Source of the DNA: Streptomyces sp. CB02414
GTDB taxonomy: Bacteria; Actinomycetota; Actinomycetes; Streptomycetales; Streptomycetaceae
Reading direction: 5' to 3'
NCBI RefSeq assembly: GCF_001905385.1
Contig: NZ_LIPF01000003.1
Coordinates: 434,001-498,000, forward strand
Length of the DNA: 64,000 bases
Part shown: piece by piece, positions 8,916-19,588 of the stretch
Layout: each line of letters begins with the position of its first letter
Position numbering within the stretch: position 1 is the stretch's first letter
Notes under the pieces: model-generated
The model's database searches: none
What the model saw: the letters and a program-made list of their open reading frames with translations, nothing else
What the model was told of the DNA's origin: nothing
Position numbers and translations under genes: made by a program

Positions 8916-10643
<1,728 letters not shown>

Positions 10644-10756
10644 TCCCGCCCGAGCTGCGCCCACCCGCGACACCCACCCCCGGCCCACACCCACGCCGGT
10701 CACCGGCGAACCCCGGACCAGTCACCGCCGCTCAAACGCTCACCGCAGGCTCACTC

Positions 10757-11554
10757 TCACCGAGGCTCCGGCGGCCGCTGCCTCGGCATGTTCGGCCGAG
10801 CCCCGTTCGGCGCCACGGAGAACCGCCCCGGCCCGGCACCCCCCGCCTCGGACCGCCCCCCGCCCCCACCGACCGCCCCCCACTGCAACCCCAACGGCGC
10901 GACCCCACTCCGGAAGTCCACCATCCAGTCCGCCGTCTCCGCCCGCACCAGCTCCGTGACGTCCTCGGAGAACCGCCGCAGCACCCCCAGGCACCGCTCG
11001 GCCGCCTCGCTCGCCGTCCCGTCCGCCGGACCCAGCACCTCCCGCACGCTCTCCGACGCCCAGTCGAACTGGAGCACCTGAAGCCGCCGCTGCACCGCCT
11101 GCGCCGTGGCCACGTCCCGCATCCACCCGGACGTCACCCCGAAGTACCGGTCCCCGGCCACGCAGGCCACCGCGCACAGCAGCGCCAGATACCCCCAGGG
11201 CGCGGCCCCGCCCACGACCCCCGACATGTCCAGCAGCGGCAGCACCGCCCCGGCCAGCGCCCCCGCCGCGGCCCCGCACCGGAGCGCCACCGCGCCCCGC
11301 CGCTTCCGCACACGGTCCGCGAGATACCACGCCGCCGTGTCCAGCGCGCCCCGCTCCACCCACCGGTACAGCTCGTCCAGCCGTTCCGCCGGCAGCGACC
11401 AGTCCCCGTGCGGAAACGCCCGCCCGGCCAGGTCGCCCGGCCGGAGCCCGGCCACCCCCTCACCACCCCGTCCGTCGTGCGGCGGCCTCTCGGGCTGCAT
11501 CTCCGGCTGACCCACCCGGCACTCCCTACTGCTCACCGTCCGTGACGACCACAT
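10757..11554 (-). CDS. SLATT-domain membrane protein
   Basis: About 250-265 residues. Features are an amphipathic N-terminal part (LDELYRWVERGALDTAAWYLADRVRKRRGA), two adjacent membrane helices (ALRCGAAAGALAGAVLPLLDM and WGYLALLCAVACVAGDRYFG) and a soluble helical C-terminus (RRLQVLQFDWASESVREVLG, VTELVRAETADWMVDFRSG). This two-helix plus soluble layout matches SLATT domains, which in other contexts are effectors of nucleotide-signalling defence systems. Here it lies in core chromosome beside a Ser/Thr kinase. Starts: ATG 11554 (AGGAAGG ten bases upstream) is listed; GTG 11512 has the better GGGAG spacing. Confidence 0.75.
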   Translation of the reverse strand: MWSSRTVSSRECRVGQPEMQPERPPHDGRGGEGVAGLRPGDLAGRAFPHGDWSLPAERLDELYRWVERGALDTAAWYLADRVRKRRGAVALRCGAAAGALAGAVLPLLDMSGVVGGAAPWGYLALLCAVACVAGDRYFGVTSGWMRDVATAQAVQRRLQVLQFDWASESVREVLGPADGTASEAAERCLGVLRRFSEDVTELVRAETADWMVDFRSGVAPLGLQWGAVGGGGGRSEAGGAGPGRFSVAPNGARPNMPRQRPPEPR

Positions 11555-11762
11555 GCGCCGGGAACCTTCCTACCGCCCAATGGGTGGCGAGGGTCCGGGT
11601 TCCGAGGGTTTTCCGCCCGGAAGAGGTCGTTGATCAGGTATAGGGCTCCCGAGGTATCACTCGAAAGAGTGCTGGGGCGAGGGCCGCACGGACCACGTAG
11701 GCTCGTGCCGAACGGCAAAACCCGCGGTGACCCCGCGACGACAGCGGCGACAGGAGCTGAAC

Positions 11763-12104
11763 GTGATCCCCGGTGGTGGCCAGCCCAACATGCAGCAGCT
11801 GCTCCAGCAGGCCCAGAAGATGCAGCAGGACCTGGCGAAGGCCCAGGAGGAACTGGCGCAGACGGAGGTCGACGGCCAGTCCGGCGGCGGCCTGGTGAAG
11901 GCCACCGTCACCGGTTCCGGCGAGCTGCGCGGCCTCGTGATCGACCCGAAGGCGGTGGACCCGGAGGACACCGAGACCCTCGCCGACCTGGTCGTGGCGG
12001 CCGTCCAGGCGGCCAACGAGAACGCGCAGAACCTCCAGCAGCAGAAGCTCGGCCCGCTCGCCCAGGGGCTGGGCGGCGGCGGCATCCCCGGCCTGCCCTT
12101 CTGA
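11763..12104 (+). CDS. ebfC: YbaB/EbfC nucleoid-associated protein
   Basis: A 113-residue DNA-binding protein found next to recR in most bacteria. The N-terminus [25 protein letters not shown] is the typical glutamine-rich helix, followed by the strand pair [22 protein letters not shown] and a final helix [17 protein letters not shown], ending in a glycine-rich tail. GTG at 11763 is chosen because AGGAG lies six bases upstream and it gives the family length; an ATG 12 codons earlier has no site. It forms an operon with recR (87 bases apart). Confidence 0.95.
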   Translation: MIPGGGQPNMQQLLQQAQKMQQDLAKAQEELAQTEVDGQSGGGLVKATVTGSGELRGLVIDPKAVDPEDTETLADLVVAAVQAANENAQNLQQQKLGPLAQGLGGGGIPGLPF

Positions 12105-12191
12105 GCCCGCCTTTCCCGGTTCGCCTTTCTCAGACCGGCCGAAGCCATCTACCGTACGTAGTGCAGGAACCTCAGGAAGGACGGCAGTCCG

Positions 12192-12791
12192 TTGTACGAA
12201 GGCGTGGTCCAGGACCTCATCGACGAACTCGGGCGGCTGCCCGGCGTCGGTCCCAAGAGCGCGCAGCGGATCGCCTTCCACGTCCTCCAGGCGGAACCGA
12301 CCGACGTACGGCGGCTCGCCCAGGCCCTCATGGAAGTGAAGGCCAAGGTCCGCTTCTGCGCGACCTGCGGAAACGTCGCGCAGGAGGAGCAGTGCAACAT
12401 CTGCCGCGACACCCGGCGCGACCCCGCGGTCATCTGCGTCGTGGAGGAGCCGAAGGACGTCGTCGCCATCGAGCGCACCCGTGAGTTCCGCGGGCGCTAC
12501 CACGTGCTCGGTGGCGCGATCAGCCCGATCGACGGAGTCGGCCCCGACGACCTCCGTATCCGTGAACTGCTCGCCCGCCTCGCGGACGGCACGGTCACGG
12601 AACTCATCCTGGCCACGGACCCGAATCTGGAGGGCGAGGCCACGGCCACGTACCTCGCCCGCATGATCAAGCCCATGGGCCTCAAGGTCACCCGCCTGGC
12701 CAGCGGCCTCCCGGTGGGCGGCGACCTGGAATACGCGGACGAGGTGACCCTCGGCCGCGCCTTCGAGGGGAGACGACTCCTAGATGTCTGA
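12192..12791 (+). CDS. recR: Recombination mediator protein RecR
   Basis: A 199-residue protein of the RecFOR pathway that helps load RecA on gapped DNA. Domains in order: helix-hairpin-helix [24 protein letters not shown], a C4 zinc finger (Cys56, Cys59, Cys68, Cys71 in [19 protein letters not shown]), a Toprim domain ([45 protein letters not shown]) and a C-terminal Walker-B-like segment [19 protein letters not shown]. The start is TTG at 12192 with AAGGA 12 bases upstream; the length equals other RecR proteins. The stop overlaps the next gene by eight bases. Confidence 0.98.
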   Translation: MYEGVVQDLIDELGRLPGVGPKSAQRIAFHVLQAEPTDVRRLAQALMEVKAKVRFCATCGNVAQEEQCNICRDTRRDPAVICVVEEPKDVVAIERTREFRGRYHVLGGAISPIDGVGPDDLRIRELLARLADGTVTELILATDPNLEGEATATYLARMIKPMGLKVTRLASGLPVGGDLEYADEVTLGRAFEGRRLLDV

Positions 12792-13443
12792 CGCCACGCT
12801 GCACGCGACGAACCAGAACCCGGACGACTTCGCGGTCCAGATCGCCGACCAGATCGAGAGCTTCCTGGTCGCCGTCACCGAGGTGGCGAAGGGTGACGAG
12901 CCGGACTCCGCCGTCCCCTTCCTCCTCCTGGAGGTCTCCCAGCTCATGCTGGCCGGCGGCCGCCTGGGCGCCCACGAGGACATCGTCCCCGACGAGCGCT
13001 ACGAGCCCGACCCGGGTCCGGAACTCGACGTGGACGAACTCCGCGAGAACCTCGCCCGCCTCCTCGACCCCATCGACGTCTACTCCGAGGTTTTCGACCC
13101 CTACGAGCCGCGCAAGGCGCCCGTCCCGGCCCGTATCTCCGACGACCTCACCGACGTCATCACCGACCTCCGCCACGGCATGGCCCACTACAAGGCGGGC
13201 CGCACCACGGAAGCCCTGTGGTGGTGGCAGTTCTCCTACTTCTCCAACTGGGGCTCCACCGCCTCCGCCACCCTGCGCGCCCTCCAGTCCGTCGTCGCCC
13301 ACGTCCGCCTCAACCAGCCCCTGGAGGAGCTGGACGGCCTCGACACCGACCAGGGCCTCGGCGACGACACCCTGGAGACGGAGGCCGGCCGGGTCATGGT
13401 GGAGGAGATCGCGGGACCGCTGGGGCTGCGGCCGGTCAAGTAG
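12784..13443 (+). CDS. DUF5063 family protein
   Basis: A 219-residue soluble acidic protein, DUF5063 by its pattern: [43 protein letters not shown] and the tryptophan-rich [35 protein letters not shown]. The function is unknown; the gene follows recR in many Streptomyces. Its ATG overlaps the recR stop by eight bases, implying translational coupling. Its 3' end overlaps the convergent ankyrin gene by eight bases. Confidence 0.88.
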   Translation: MSDATLHATNQNPDDFAVQIADQIESFLVAVTEVAKGDEPDSAVPFLLLEVSQLMLAGGRLGAHEDIVPDERYEPDPGPELDVDELRENLARLLDPIDVYSEVFDPYEPRKAPVPARISDDLTDVITDLRHGMAHYKAGRTTEALWWWQFSYFSNWGSTASATLRALQSVVAHVRLNQPLEELDGLDTDQGLGDDTLETEAGRVMVEEIAGPLGLRPVK

Positions 13444-14071
13444 CGGCCGTCCCGGCGCCGGGGGCGAGCAGCGCCCGCGCGATCCGTTCGTAGCGGGGCC
13501 GCTTCTCCTCGTTCCGGTCCGCGTGCCGTACCGCGCAGTCGCGGGCCTGGTCCGTCGCCTCGGCGCCCCGGTCCAGCAGCAGGAGCACCACCTCGAGCTG
13601 CCCGTGGCACGCGGCCCACTCGAGAGCCGTCCGGTTCTTCATGGCCCGGTCTTCGGGGTCCGCCCCACGGTCCAGGAGCAGGGCGACGGTCTCGGTATGG
13701 TTCCCGCCCGCCGCCAGCACCAGCGGGGTGTACGGAATCCTGTCCTGCGCTCCCATGGACACCCCGGCGTCGAGGAACGCCGCGACGGCGTCCGTGCTCC
13801 CGTACATCGCCGCGCACGTGAGCGGGGTGAGGTCGTGGTAGGGCCCGGCGTGCGCCGCCGTGTCCGCCCCGGCCGCGAGCAGGATCCGTACGACGTCGGC
13901 GTGATTCTCCTGGGCGGCCAGGTCCAGCGCGGGCCGCGCGTCGTCGTCGAGGGCACCCACGGGGACACCGGCGCCCAGCAGCCGGGTCACCGCCTCCGCG
14001 TCCCCGTCCCGCGCCGCCTGCGGCAACTGGTTGGAACGCGGCGCGGGCAGTCTGTTCGCTGGTTTCGTCAT
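13436..14071 (-). CDS. Ankyrin-repeat protein
   Basis: A 211-residue protein made of about five ankyrin repeats: LPQAARDGDAEAVTRLLGAGVPV, PALDLAAQENHADVVRILLAAGADT, TPLTCAAMYGSTDAVAAFLDAGVSM, TPLVLAAGGNHTETVALLLDRGADP and TALEWAACHGQLEVVLLLLDRGAEA. It ends with a short basic helix. No signal peptide or extra domain is visible, so it is probably a cytosolic protein-binding scaffold with unknown partner. The ATG at 14071 opens the first repeat at the expected distance. It is convergent with the DUF5063 gene and the two stops overlap. Confidence 0.9.
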   Translation of the reverse strand: MTKPANRLPAPRSNQLPQAARDGDAEAVTRLLGAGVPVGALDDDARPALDLAAQENHADVVRILLAAGADTAAHAGPYHDLTPLTCAAMYGSTDAVAAFLDAGVSMGAQDRIPYTPLVLAAGGNHTETVALLLDRGADPEDRAMKNRTALEWAACHGQLEVVLLLLDRGAEATDQARDCAVRHADRNEEKRPRYERIARALLAPGAGTAAT

Positions 14072-14383
14072 ACGGCGATCATGCGGTGCCCGGCGTCTCC
14101 GCCTCTGCGTGGTCGGCCTTCATCGCCGCAGTTCAGCCCGGAGCTTGAGCCCCGGGATCCGAGCTTTTCCCTTGGTTTTGTGGTCTGGTTGAAACACCCA
14201 ACCAACCAAGTCTGTACGTGAGTTGACGCGCCGTACCTCGTAAGGGTGACGTTCCGTGATCGGCTTGCGTCGCTGCGTCAAGCCGCCCTAGGTTCGCGGC
14301 ATATGACCGGCAAATGAGTCGGCCCCGGCGGTGCGCCAACACCAATCCGGGACCTGACCTACGCATCGAAGGAACCAGCTCCG
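14072..14383. other. Intergenic region, 312 bp
   Basis: No gene is supported. It holds an AT-richer stretch with a short inverted repeat GGTTG (14187-14191) / CAACC (14199-14203) followed by another CAACC (approximately 14203-14207), and must carry the divergent promoters of the ankyrin and HTH/zinc-finger genes. Nothing else stands out. Confidence 0.5.
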
Positions 14384-15424
14384 ATGGTGGCTTGCGCCAA
14401 CCTTAGTCCCGCCCTCCCCGCCCCGTCCCACCCCATGGCCAATCCGGGCTACGGAAAACGCCTCGCGGGCGACGAAGACCCGCACGCGGACCCGGACTTC
14501 GCACACCTGAGCCCGCGTGAGGCGGAGATCGCCGTCTTCGTGGACCACCTCGACGACGGTCACGCGATGGGCCACAAGGTCCTCGCGGCACAGCACCCCC
14601 GCTACGGCCAGCAGGCGGTGCGCACGTCCCTCGGCCGCCTCGCCGACGCCGGCCACCTGCGCTGGATCAGGGAGCACATCACCGTCGAGGACAACACCAT
14701 GCGGTGGGTCACGCGGACGTACTGGTCGCGTACGCGCAGGTCGAATGAGTGGTGGGAGGAGTTCGCGCGGGAGCGGAAGGGCCGGATCGTGCCCGGCGAC
14801 CTCGGTCCCGGCCTCGCCCGGACCGACGAGCCCGAGCTGCCGGAACCGGAGGCCGACCAGCAGTCCGAACCTGAGCCCGAGCCCGACTCCGAGGCCTCCA
14901 CCTCGTACCTCACCTTCGCCGGAATCCGCGAGGCGGACCCCCGTATGTCCCTGTCCGCGTCCGACTGCCGGTCCCTCGCCTCGCTGGCGGGGGAGTGGCT
15001 GTCGCGCGGGGCGACGCCCGGGGACATCACCCGCGCGGTGACCGAGGGGCTGCCCTCGACCGTGAACAACCCGGGCGGACTCGCCCGCAACCGACTGGAG
15101 AACAAGATGCCCCCGAAGAAGGCGAAGATCCGCCAGAAGGCCGCCCCGCGCCGGGCCCGCGTGACCCGCGCGGTCATGGCCTGCATGGACTGTGACGCGG
15201 ACGAGCGGACGACGGAGATCAAGGGCGGCATGTGCCCCGACTGCCGCGCCGAGTTCGAGGCGGCCGTGGCCGCCGAGGAGGCCGGTCTGCTGGACGTCGG
15301 CTACGTGCCGGACACGTTCCTGGCAGTCCCCGACGCGGTGTACGAGGTCGTGGACGTTCCCCGCCGCGCGGCGGAGGTGCGCGCGGCGGCCGGCCTGCCG
15401 CCGAGGGCGGAGCGGGCGCTGTGA
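14384..15424 (+). CDS. Winged-helix protein with C-terminal zinc-ribbon-like segment
   Basis: A 346-residue probable DNA-binding protein. Residues about 40-110 form a MarR/PadR-like winged helix (LSPREAEIAVFVDHL, RYGQQAVRTSLGRLADAGHLRWIREH). An acidic linker rich in EPE/DSE follows, then LSASDCRSLASLAGEWLSRGATPGDITRAVTEGLPSTVNNP, a basic stretch (MPPKKAKIRQK) and a C4 motif, CMDCD with MCPDC. Such proteins are frequent and functionally unknown in Streptomyces. ATG 14384 has GAAGGA about ten bases upstream; ATG 14435 lacks one. The next Uma2 gene starts 50 bases later. Confidence 0.82.
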   Translation: MVACANLSPALPAPSHPMANPGYGKRLAGDEDPHADPDFAHLSPREAEIAVFVDHLDDGHAMGHKVLAAQHPRYGQQAVRTSLGRLADAGHLRWIREHITVEDNTMRWVTRTYWSRTRRSNEWWEEFARERKGRIVPGDLGPGLARTDEPELPEPEADQQSEPEPEPDSEASTSYLTFAGIREADPRMSLSASDCRSLASLAGEWLSRGATPGDITRAVTEGLPSTVNNPGGLARNRLENKMPPKKAKIRQKAAPRRARVTRAVMACMDCDADERTTEIKGGMCPDCRAEFEAAVAAEEAGLLDVGYVPDTFLAVPDAVYEVVDVPRRAAEVRAAAGLPPRAERAL

Positions 15425-15474
15425 GCGTGCAGGAGGCGCCGGCCGGGGCACCATGGTGTCGAGGAGGCGACGCC

Positions 15475-16053
15475 ATGAGCCCTAGGACCGAGCACCGGCC
15501 CCAGATGTCCGTCGAGGAGTTCGAGGAGTTCGAACGCCATGCCCCGGAGTCCGTGTGGCTGGAGTTCATTCACGGAAAGGTCGTGGTCAAGCCCATGGCG
15601 GACGGCAACCACCGCGAGATGATCGCGTGGCTGCAACGGGTGTGCGTGCAGCACCGGCCGGACCTGTGGCTGCACGCAGAGAGTGGGCTGCAGACGGAGA
15701 GGTACCGAAAGGGGCGAGCCCGCGCGGACGGCGTGCTGGTGCGCGTGGGTGGCTTGAAGGGCCACGGTGAATGGTCCGAGGCTGAGGGAGCTCTCATGGC
15801 CGTGGAGATCACGTCCTACGACTCCGACACCAACCGGCGCGACCGAGTAGAGAAGCCCGACGCATACGCCGCCGCAGGCATCCCCGTCTATCTCCTCGTC
15901 GACCGGGACGACTGCACGGTCACGGTGTTCACCGAGCCGAAGGACGGCCGCTACCGCACGCAGGTGAACAGCGCCTTCGGCGCCCCCGTCCACCTCCCCG
16001 CCCCCGTCGACATCACCCTCGACACCGAGCCCCTCAAAGACCTGGCGGACTGA
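15475..16053 (+). CDS. Uma2-family (DUF820) putative endonuclease
   Basis: A 192-residue Uma2/DUF820 protein with PD-(D/E)xK-like features: MSVEEFEEFERHAPESVWLEFIHGKVVVKPM, RARADGVLVRVGG (Asp), MAVEITSYDSDTNRRDRVEKPDAYAAAGIPVYLLVD (Glu and Lys region) and the end HLPAPVDITLDTEPLKDL. The ATG at 15475 has GAGGAGG eight bases upstream; the open frame before it is coding shadow. It is a paralogue of the gene at 514-1104 and likely co-transcribed with the preceding winged-helix gene. Confidence 0.88.
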   Translation: MSPRTEHRPQMSVEEFEEFERHAPESVWLEFIHGKVVVKPMADGNHREMIAWLQRVCVQHRPDLWLHAESGLQTERYRKGRARADGVLVRVGGLKGHGEWSEAEGALMAVEITSYDSDTNRRDRVEKPDAYAAAGIPVYLLVDRDDCTVTVFTEPKDGRYRTQVNSAFGAPVHLPAPVDITLDTEPLKDLAD

Positions 16054-16251
16054 CGTCTCTCACTTGTGAACGTGTGACACACGGCACTTTCCCGAGTGAC
16101 CCGCGCCGCGATGGGCATGAGCCAGCCTGAGCGAGTACCCGGGTCTCACCATGCGATACCGCAGAGGCGAAACCCGGACGCTCGGTAAAATGAGCCGACC
16201 GCAGTACATATACGTACGTGCGGAAAGAGACGGATTGAGCGAGGAGCGCAC

Positions 16252-17529
16252 GTGGGCCTTGTCGTGCAGAAGTACGGAGGCTCCTCCGTAGCCGATGCCG
16301 AAGGCATCAAGCGCGTCGCCAAGCGGATCGTGGAAGCGAAGAAGAACGGCAACCAGGTGGTCGCCGTCGTTTCCGCGATGGGCGACACGACGGACGAGCT
16401 GATCGATCTCGCCGAGCAGGTTTCCCCGATCCCTGCCGGGCGCGAACTCGACATGCTGCTGACCGCCGGGGAGCGTATCTCCATGGCGCTGCTGGCCATG
16501 GCGATCAAAAACCTGGGTCACGAGGCCCAGTCGTTCACCGGCAGCCAGGCCGGAGTCATCACCGACTCGGTCCACAACAAGGCGCGCATCATCGACGTGA
16601 CGCCGGGGCGCATCAAGACCTCGGTGGACGAGGGCAACGTCGCCATCGTGGCCGGCTTCCAGGGCGTCAGCCAGGACAGCAAGGACATCACCACGCTGGG
16701 GCGCGGCGGGTCCGACACGACGGCCGTCGCTCTCGCCGCCGCGCTCGACGCGGACGTCTGTGAGATCTACACCGACGTGGACGGCGTGTTCACCGCCGAC
16801 CCGCGCGTGGTGAAGAAGGCGAAGAAGATCGACTGGATCTCCTTCGAGGACATGCTGGAGCTCGCGGCCTCCGGTTCCAAGGTGCTGCTCCACCGCTGTG
16901 TGGAGTACGCCCGCCGGTACAACATCCCGATCCACGTCCGGTCCAGCTTCAGCGGACTGCAGGGCACGTGGGTGAGCAGCGAGCCGATCAAGCAAGGGGA
17001 AAAGCACGTGGAGCAGGCCATGATCTCCGGTGTCGCGCACGACACCTCCGAGGCCAAGGTCACCGTCGTCGGTGTCCCGGACAAGCCGGGCGAGGCCGCC
17101 GCGATCTTCCGGGCGATCGCCGACGCCCAGGTCAACATCGACATGGTCGTGCAGAACGTGTCCGCCGCCTCCACCGGCCTGACGGACATCTCCTTCACCC
17201 TGCCGAAGACCGAGGGCCGCAAGGCCATCGACGCGCTGGAGAAGAACCGCGCGGGCATCGGCTTCGACTCGCTGCGCTACGACGACCAGATCGGCAAGAT
17301 CTCGCTGGTCGGCGCCGGGATGAAGAGCAACCCGGGCGTCACCGCCGACTTCTTCACCGCGCTCTCCGAGTCCGGCGTGAACATCGAGCTGATCTCGACC
17401 TCCGAGATCCGTATCTCGGTCGTCACTCGCAAGGACGACGTGAACGAGGCCGTCCGCGCCGTGCACACGGCCTTCGGGCTGGACTCCGACAGCGACGAGG
17501 CCGTGGTCTACGGAGGCACCGGGCGCTGA
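16252..17529 (+). CDS. ask: Aspartate kinase (alpha subunit)
   Basis: A 425-residue enzyme phosphorylating aspartate, the entry to lysine, threonine, methionine and diaminopimelate synthesis. The kinase domain starts with [23 protein letters not shown] and carries [23 protein letters not shown] and [19 protein letters not shown]. The C-terminal half contains two ACT domains ([26 protein letters not shown] and [26 protein letters not shown]), where lysine and threonine feedback normally acts. Start GTG 16252, with GAGGAG about ten bases upstream. The stop overlaps the asd start (TGATG). An internal start for the beta subunit is listed separately. Confidence 0.98.
   Translation: MGLVVQKYGGSSVADAEGIKRVAKRIVEAKKNGNQVVAVVSAMGDTTDELIDLAEQVSPIPAGRELDMLLTAGERISMALLAMAIKNLGHEAQSFTGSQAGVITDSVHNKARIIDVTPGRIKTSVDEGNVAIVAGFQGVSQDSKDITTLGRGGSDTTAVALAAALDADVCEIYTDVDGVFTADPRVVKKAKKIDWISFEDMLELAASGSKVLLHRCVEYARRYNIPIHVRSSFSGLQGTWVSSEPIKQGEKHVEQAMISGVAHDTSEAKVTVVGVPDKPGEAAAIFRAIADAQVNIDMVVQNVSAASTGLTDISFTLPKTEGRKAIDALEKNRAGIGFDSLRYDDQIGKISLVGAGMKSNPGVTADFFTALSESGVNIELISTSEIRISVVTRKDDVNEAVRAVHTAFGLDSDSDEAVVYGGTGR
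17008..17529 (+). CDS. ask: Aspartate kinase beta subunit from internal in-frame start
   Basis: Within ask, an in-frame GTG at 17008 is preceded by AAGGGGA eight bases upstream and would give a 173-residue protein ([20 protein letters not shown] onward) made only of the two ACT domains. Actinobacterial and Bacillus aspartokinases are known alpha2beta2 enzymes whose beta subunit arises exactly this way, and the position matches. The site is visible in sequence; its use here is inferred from the family. Confidence 0.75.
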   Translation: MEQAMISGVAHDTSEAKVTVVGVPDKPGEAAAIFRAIADAQVNIDMVVQNVSAASTGLTDISFTLPKTEGRKAIDALEKNRAGIGFDSLRYDDQIGKISLVGAGMKSNPGVTADFFTALSESGVNIELISTSEIRISVVTRKDDVNEAVRAVHTAFGLDSDSDEAVVYGGTGR

Positions 17530-18605
17530 TGGTCGACATCGCGGGTGCCGGGCGCACCGGGCGGCCGACCCTGGCCGTCGTGGGAGCGACCGGCGCCGTC
17601 GGTGCGGTCATGCTCCAGATCCTGTCCCAGCACGCGGACGTCTGGGGTGACATCCGTCTGATCGCCTCCCCGCGCTCGGCCGGCCGCAAGCTGGCCGTGC
17701 GCGGGGAGGAGGTCGAGGTCGTCGCGCTGAGCGAAGAGGCCTTCGACGGGGTCGACGTCGCCATGTTCGACGTGCCCGACGAGGTCTCCGCGCAGTGGGC
17801 GCCGGTCGCCGCCGCCAAGGGTGTGGTGGTGATCGACAACTCGGGCGCGTTCCGGATGGACCCGGACGTGCCCCTTGTCGTGCCCGAGGTCAATCCGCAC
17901 GCGGTGCGGATGCGGCCGCGCGGGATCGTGGCCAACCCGAACTGCACGACGCTGTCCATGATCGTGGCGCTGGGCGCGCTGCACGCCGAGTTCGGGCTGC
18001 GCGAGCTGGTGGTCTCGTCGTACCAGGCGGTGAGCGGGGCCGGGCGGGACGGTGTTCAGACGCTGCGCCGGCAGCTGTCCCTGGTGGCCGGGACCGAGTT
18101 GGGGACCCACCCCGGTGACGTGCGGCGGGCCGTCGGCGACGACACCGGGCCGTTTCCGGAGCCGGTCGCGCTGAACGTCGTACCGTGGGCCGGCTCGGCG
18201 CGCGAGGACGGCTGGTCCTCGGAGGAGATGAAGGTCCGGGACGAGTCCCGGAAGATCCTCGGGCTGCCGCACCTCCCGGTGGCGGTGACGTGCGTACGGG
18301 TGCCGGTCGTCACCACGCACTCGCTGACCGTCCACGCCCGCTTCGAGGGCGAGGTGACGGTCGACAAGGCCCGGGAGATCCTGGCCACCGCGCCCGGTGT
18401 CGTCCTGTTCGACAACCCGGCCGCGGGGGAGTTCCCGACCCCCGCCGACGTCGTCGGCACCGATCCGACGTGGGTCGGACGGGTGCGGCGGGCCCTGGAC
18501 GACCCGACGGCGTTGGAGCTCTTCGTCTGCGGGGACAACCTGCGCAAGGGGGCCGCGCTGAACACGGCGCAGATCGCGGAGCTGGTCGCCGCCGAGTTCG
18601 ACTGA
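17529..18605 (+). CDS. asd: Aspartate-semialdehyde dehydrogenase
   Basis: A 358-residue NADPH-dependent enzyme reducing aspartyl phosphate made by Ask. Features are the nucleotide loop [13 protein letters not shown] (residues 17-29), [25 protein letters not shown], the active-site Cys139 in [26 protein letters not shown] and a C-terminal [30 protein letters not shown]. The ATG overlaps the ask TGA by one base, so the pair is translationally coupled. A perfect terminator stem follows 66 bases after the stop. Confidence 0.97.
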   Translation: MVDIAGAGRTGRPTLAVVGATGAVGAVMLQILSQHADVWGDIRLIASPRSAGRKLAVRGEEVEVVALSEEAFDGVDVAMFDVPDEVSAQWAPVAAAKGVVVIDNSGAFRMDPDVPLVVPEVNPHAVRMRPRGIVANPNCTTLSMIVALGALHAEFGLRELVVSSYQAVSGAGRDGVQTLRRQLSLVAGTELGTHPGDVRRAVGDDTGPFPEPVALNVVPWAGSAREDGWSSEEMKVRDESRKILGLPHLPVAVTCVRVPVVTTHSLTVHARFEGEVTVDKAREILATAPGVVLFDNPAAGEFPTPADVVGTDPTWVGRVRRALDDPTALELFVCGDNLRKGAALNTAQIAELVAAEFD

Positions 18606-18671
18606 GATGTGATCCGGAAGTTGGTCCGGACTACTTGTATCGGACACCTGTGGCATCAGAGGATTTCCTCT

Positions 18672-18699
18672 CCGCCCTCCGCAACCATGCGGAGGGCGG
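18672..18699 (+). terminator. Terminator of the ask-asd operon
   Basis: CCGCCCTCCGCA (18672-18683) pairs perfectly with TGCGGAGGGCGG (18688-18699) around a four-base loop, 66 bases after the asd stop. The remaining bases to 18917 contain no gene and should hold the promoter of the following sigma factor; a GGGATATAGGGG stretch near 18788 is a possible -10 region. Confidence 0.8.
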
Positions 18700-18916
18700 C
18701 AAGCGTCATTGCGGTCACCCATCAGGGCGCGAAGGCGTGCGGTCGGCGTGGGGACGTCGAGGGCGGGCGTGGGGACGCTCGTTCACATGGGATATAGGGG
18801 AAGAGCGGGACAATGAGGGCCTATGACGCACCGTCAGCCGGGCTGCCGCCCGGCGGGCGCGGGAACGTGACGCCCGGCACGTACAACCCTCACGGGGGTG
18901 GGCGTGTCCAACTGGC

Positions 18917-19588
18917 GTGGCAGAGGTACTCGATTTCCCCGCGACAGCGCGTGGCCCCGCCGTGCGGCCACCCGTCCGGCCCGTCCGTCCCCGAGTGGCC
19001 GGTCCGGCCGGTGGCATGCCGGTGATCGCGCCCATGCCCGCAGCGCGGCCGGCCCGCATATCGAACCAGCGCGACGGCGCGGAGGACGCGGCGGCGGGTA
19101 CCACCGTCGACCACCTCACCGAGACGTACCGGACGCACTACCGGTCGCTGCTCGGCCTCGCCGCCCTCCTCCTCGACGACACCGCCTCCTGCGAGGACGT
19201 CGTCCAGGAGGCCTTCATCCGCGTCCACTCGGCGCGCAAACGTGTCCGCGACCCGGAGAAGACCCTGGCCTACCTGCGCCAGACGGTCGTCAATCTCTCG
19301 CGCTCGGCGCTGCGCCGCCGCATCCTCGGCCTCAAGCTGCTCTCCAAGCCCATGCCGGACATGGCGAGCGCGGAGGAGGGTGCCTACGACCAGCTGGAGC
19401 GGGACTCCCTGATCAAGGCGATGAAGGGACTGCAGCGCCGCCAGCGCGAGGTGCTGGTGCTGCGCTACTTCGCCGACATGACCGAGGCGCAGACGGCCGA
19501 GGCGCTCGGCATATCCCTCGGCTCGGTCAAGGCCTACGGCTCGCGCGGCATCGCGGCGCTCAGGGTGGCCATGGAGGCACCGGCATGA
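18917..19588 (+). CDS. SigE-family ECF RNA polymerase sigma factor
   Basis: A 223-residue ECF sigma factor with a long proline-rich N-terminal extension (VRPPVRPVRPRVAGPAGG). Region 2 lies in YRTHYRSLLGLAALLLDDTASCEDVVQEAFIRVHSARKRV (about 71-110) and region 4 in LQRRQREVLVLRYFADMTEAQTAEALGISLGSVKAYGSRGIAALR (about 172-216). The M-x-RYF and SLGSVKAY patterns place it in the SigE-like ECF group of Streptomyces. GTG at 18917 starts MAEVLDFPA; the ribosome site is weak. The stop overlaps the next gene (ATGA), whose membrane-spanning product is the likely partner. Confidence 0.92.
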   Translation: MAEVLDFPATARGPAVRPPVRPVRPRVAGPAGGMPVIAPMPAARPARISNQRDGAEDAAAGTTVDHLTETYRTHYRSLLGLAALLLDDTASCEDVVQEAFIRVHSARKRVRDPEKTLAYLRQTVVNLSRSALRRRILGLKLLSKPMPDMASAEEGAYDQLERDSLIKAMKGLQRRQREVLVLRYFADMTEAQTAEALGISLGSVKAYGSRGIAALRVAMEAPA

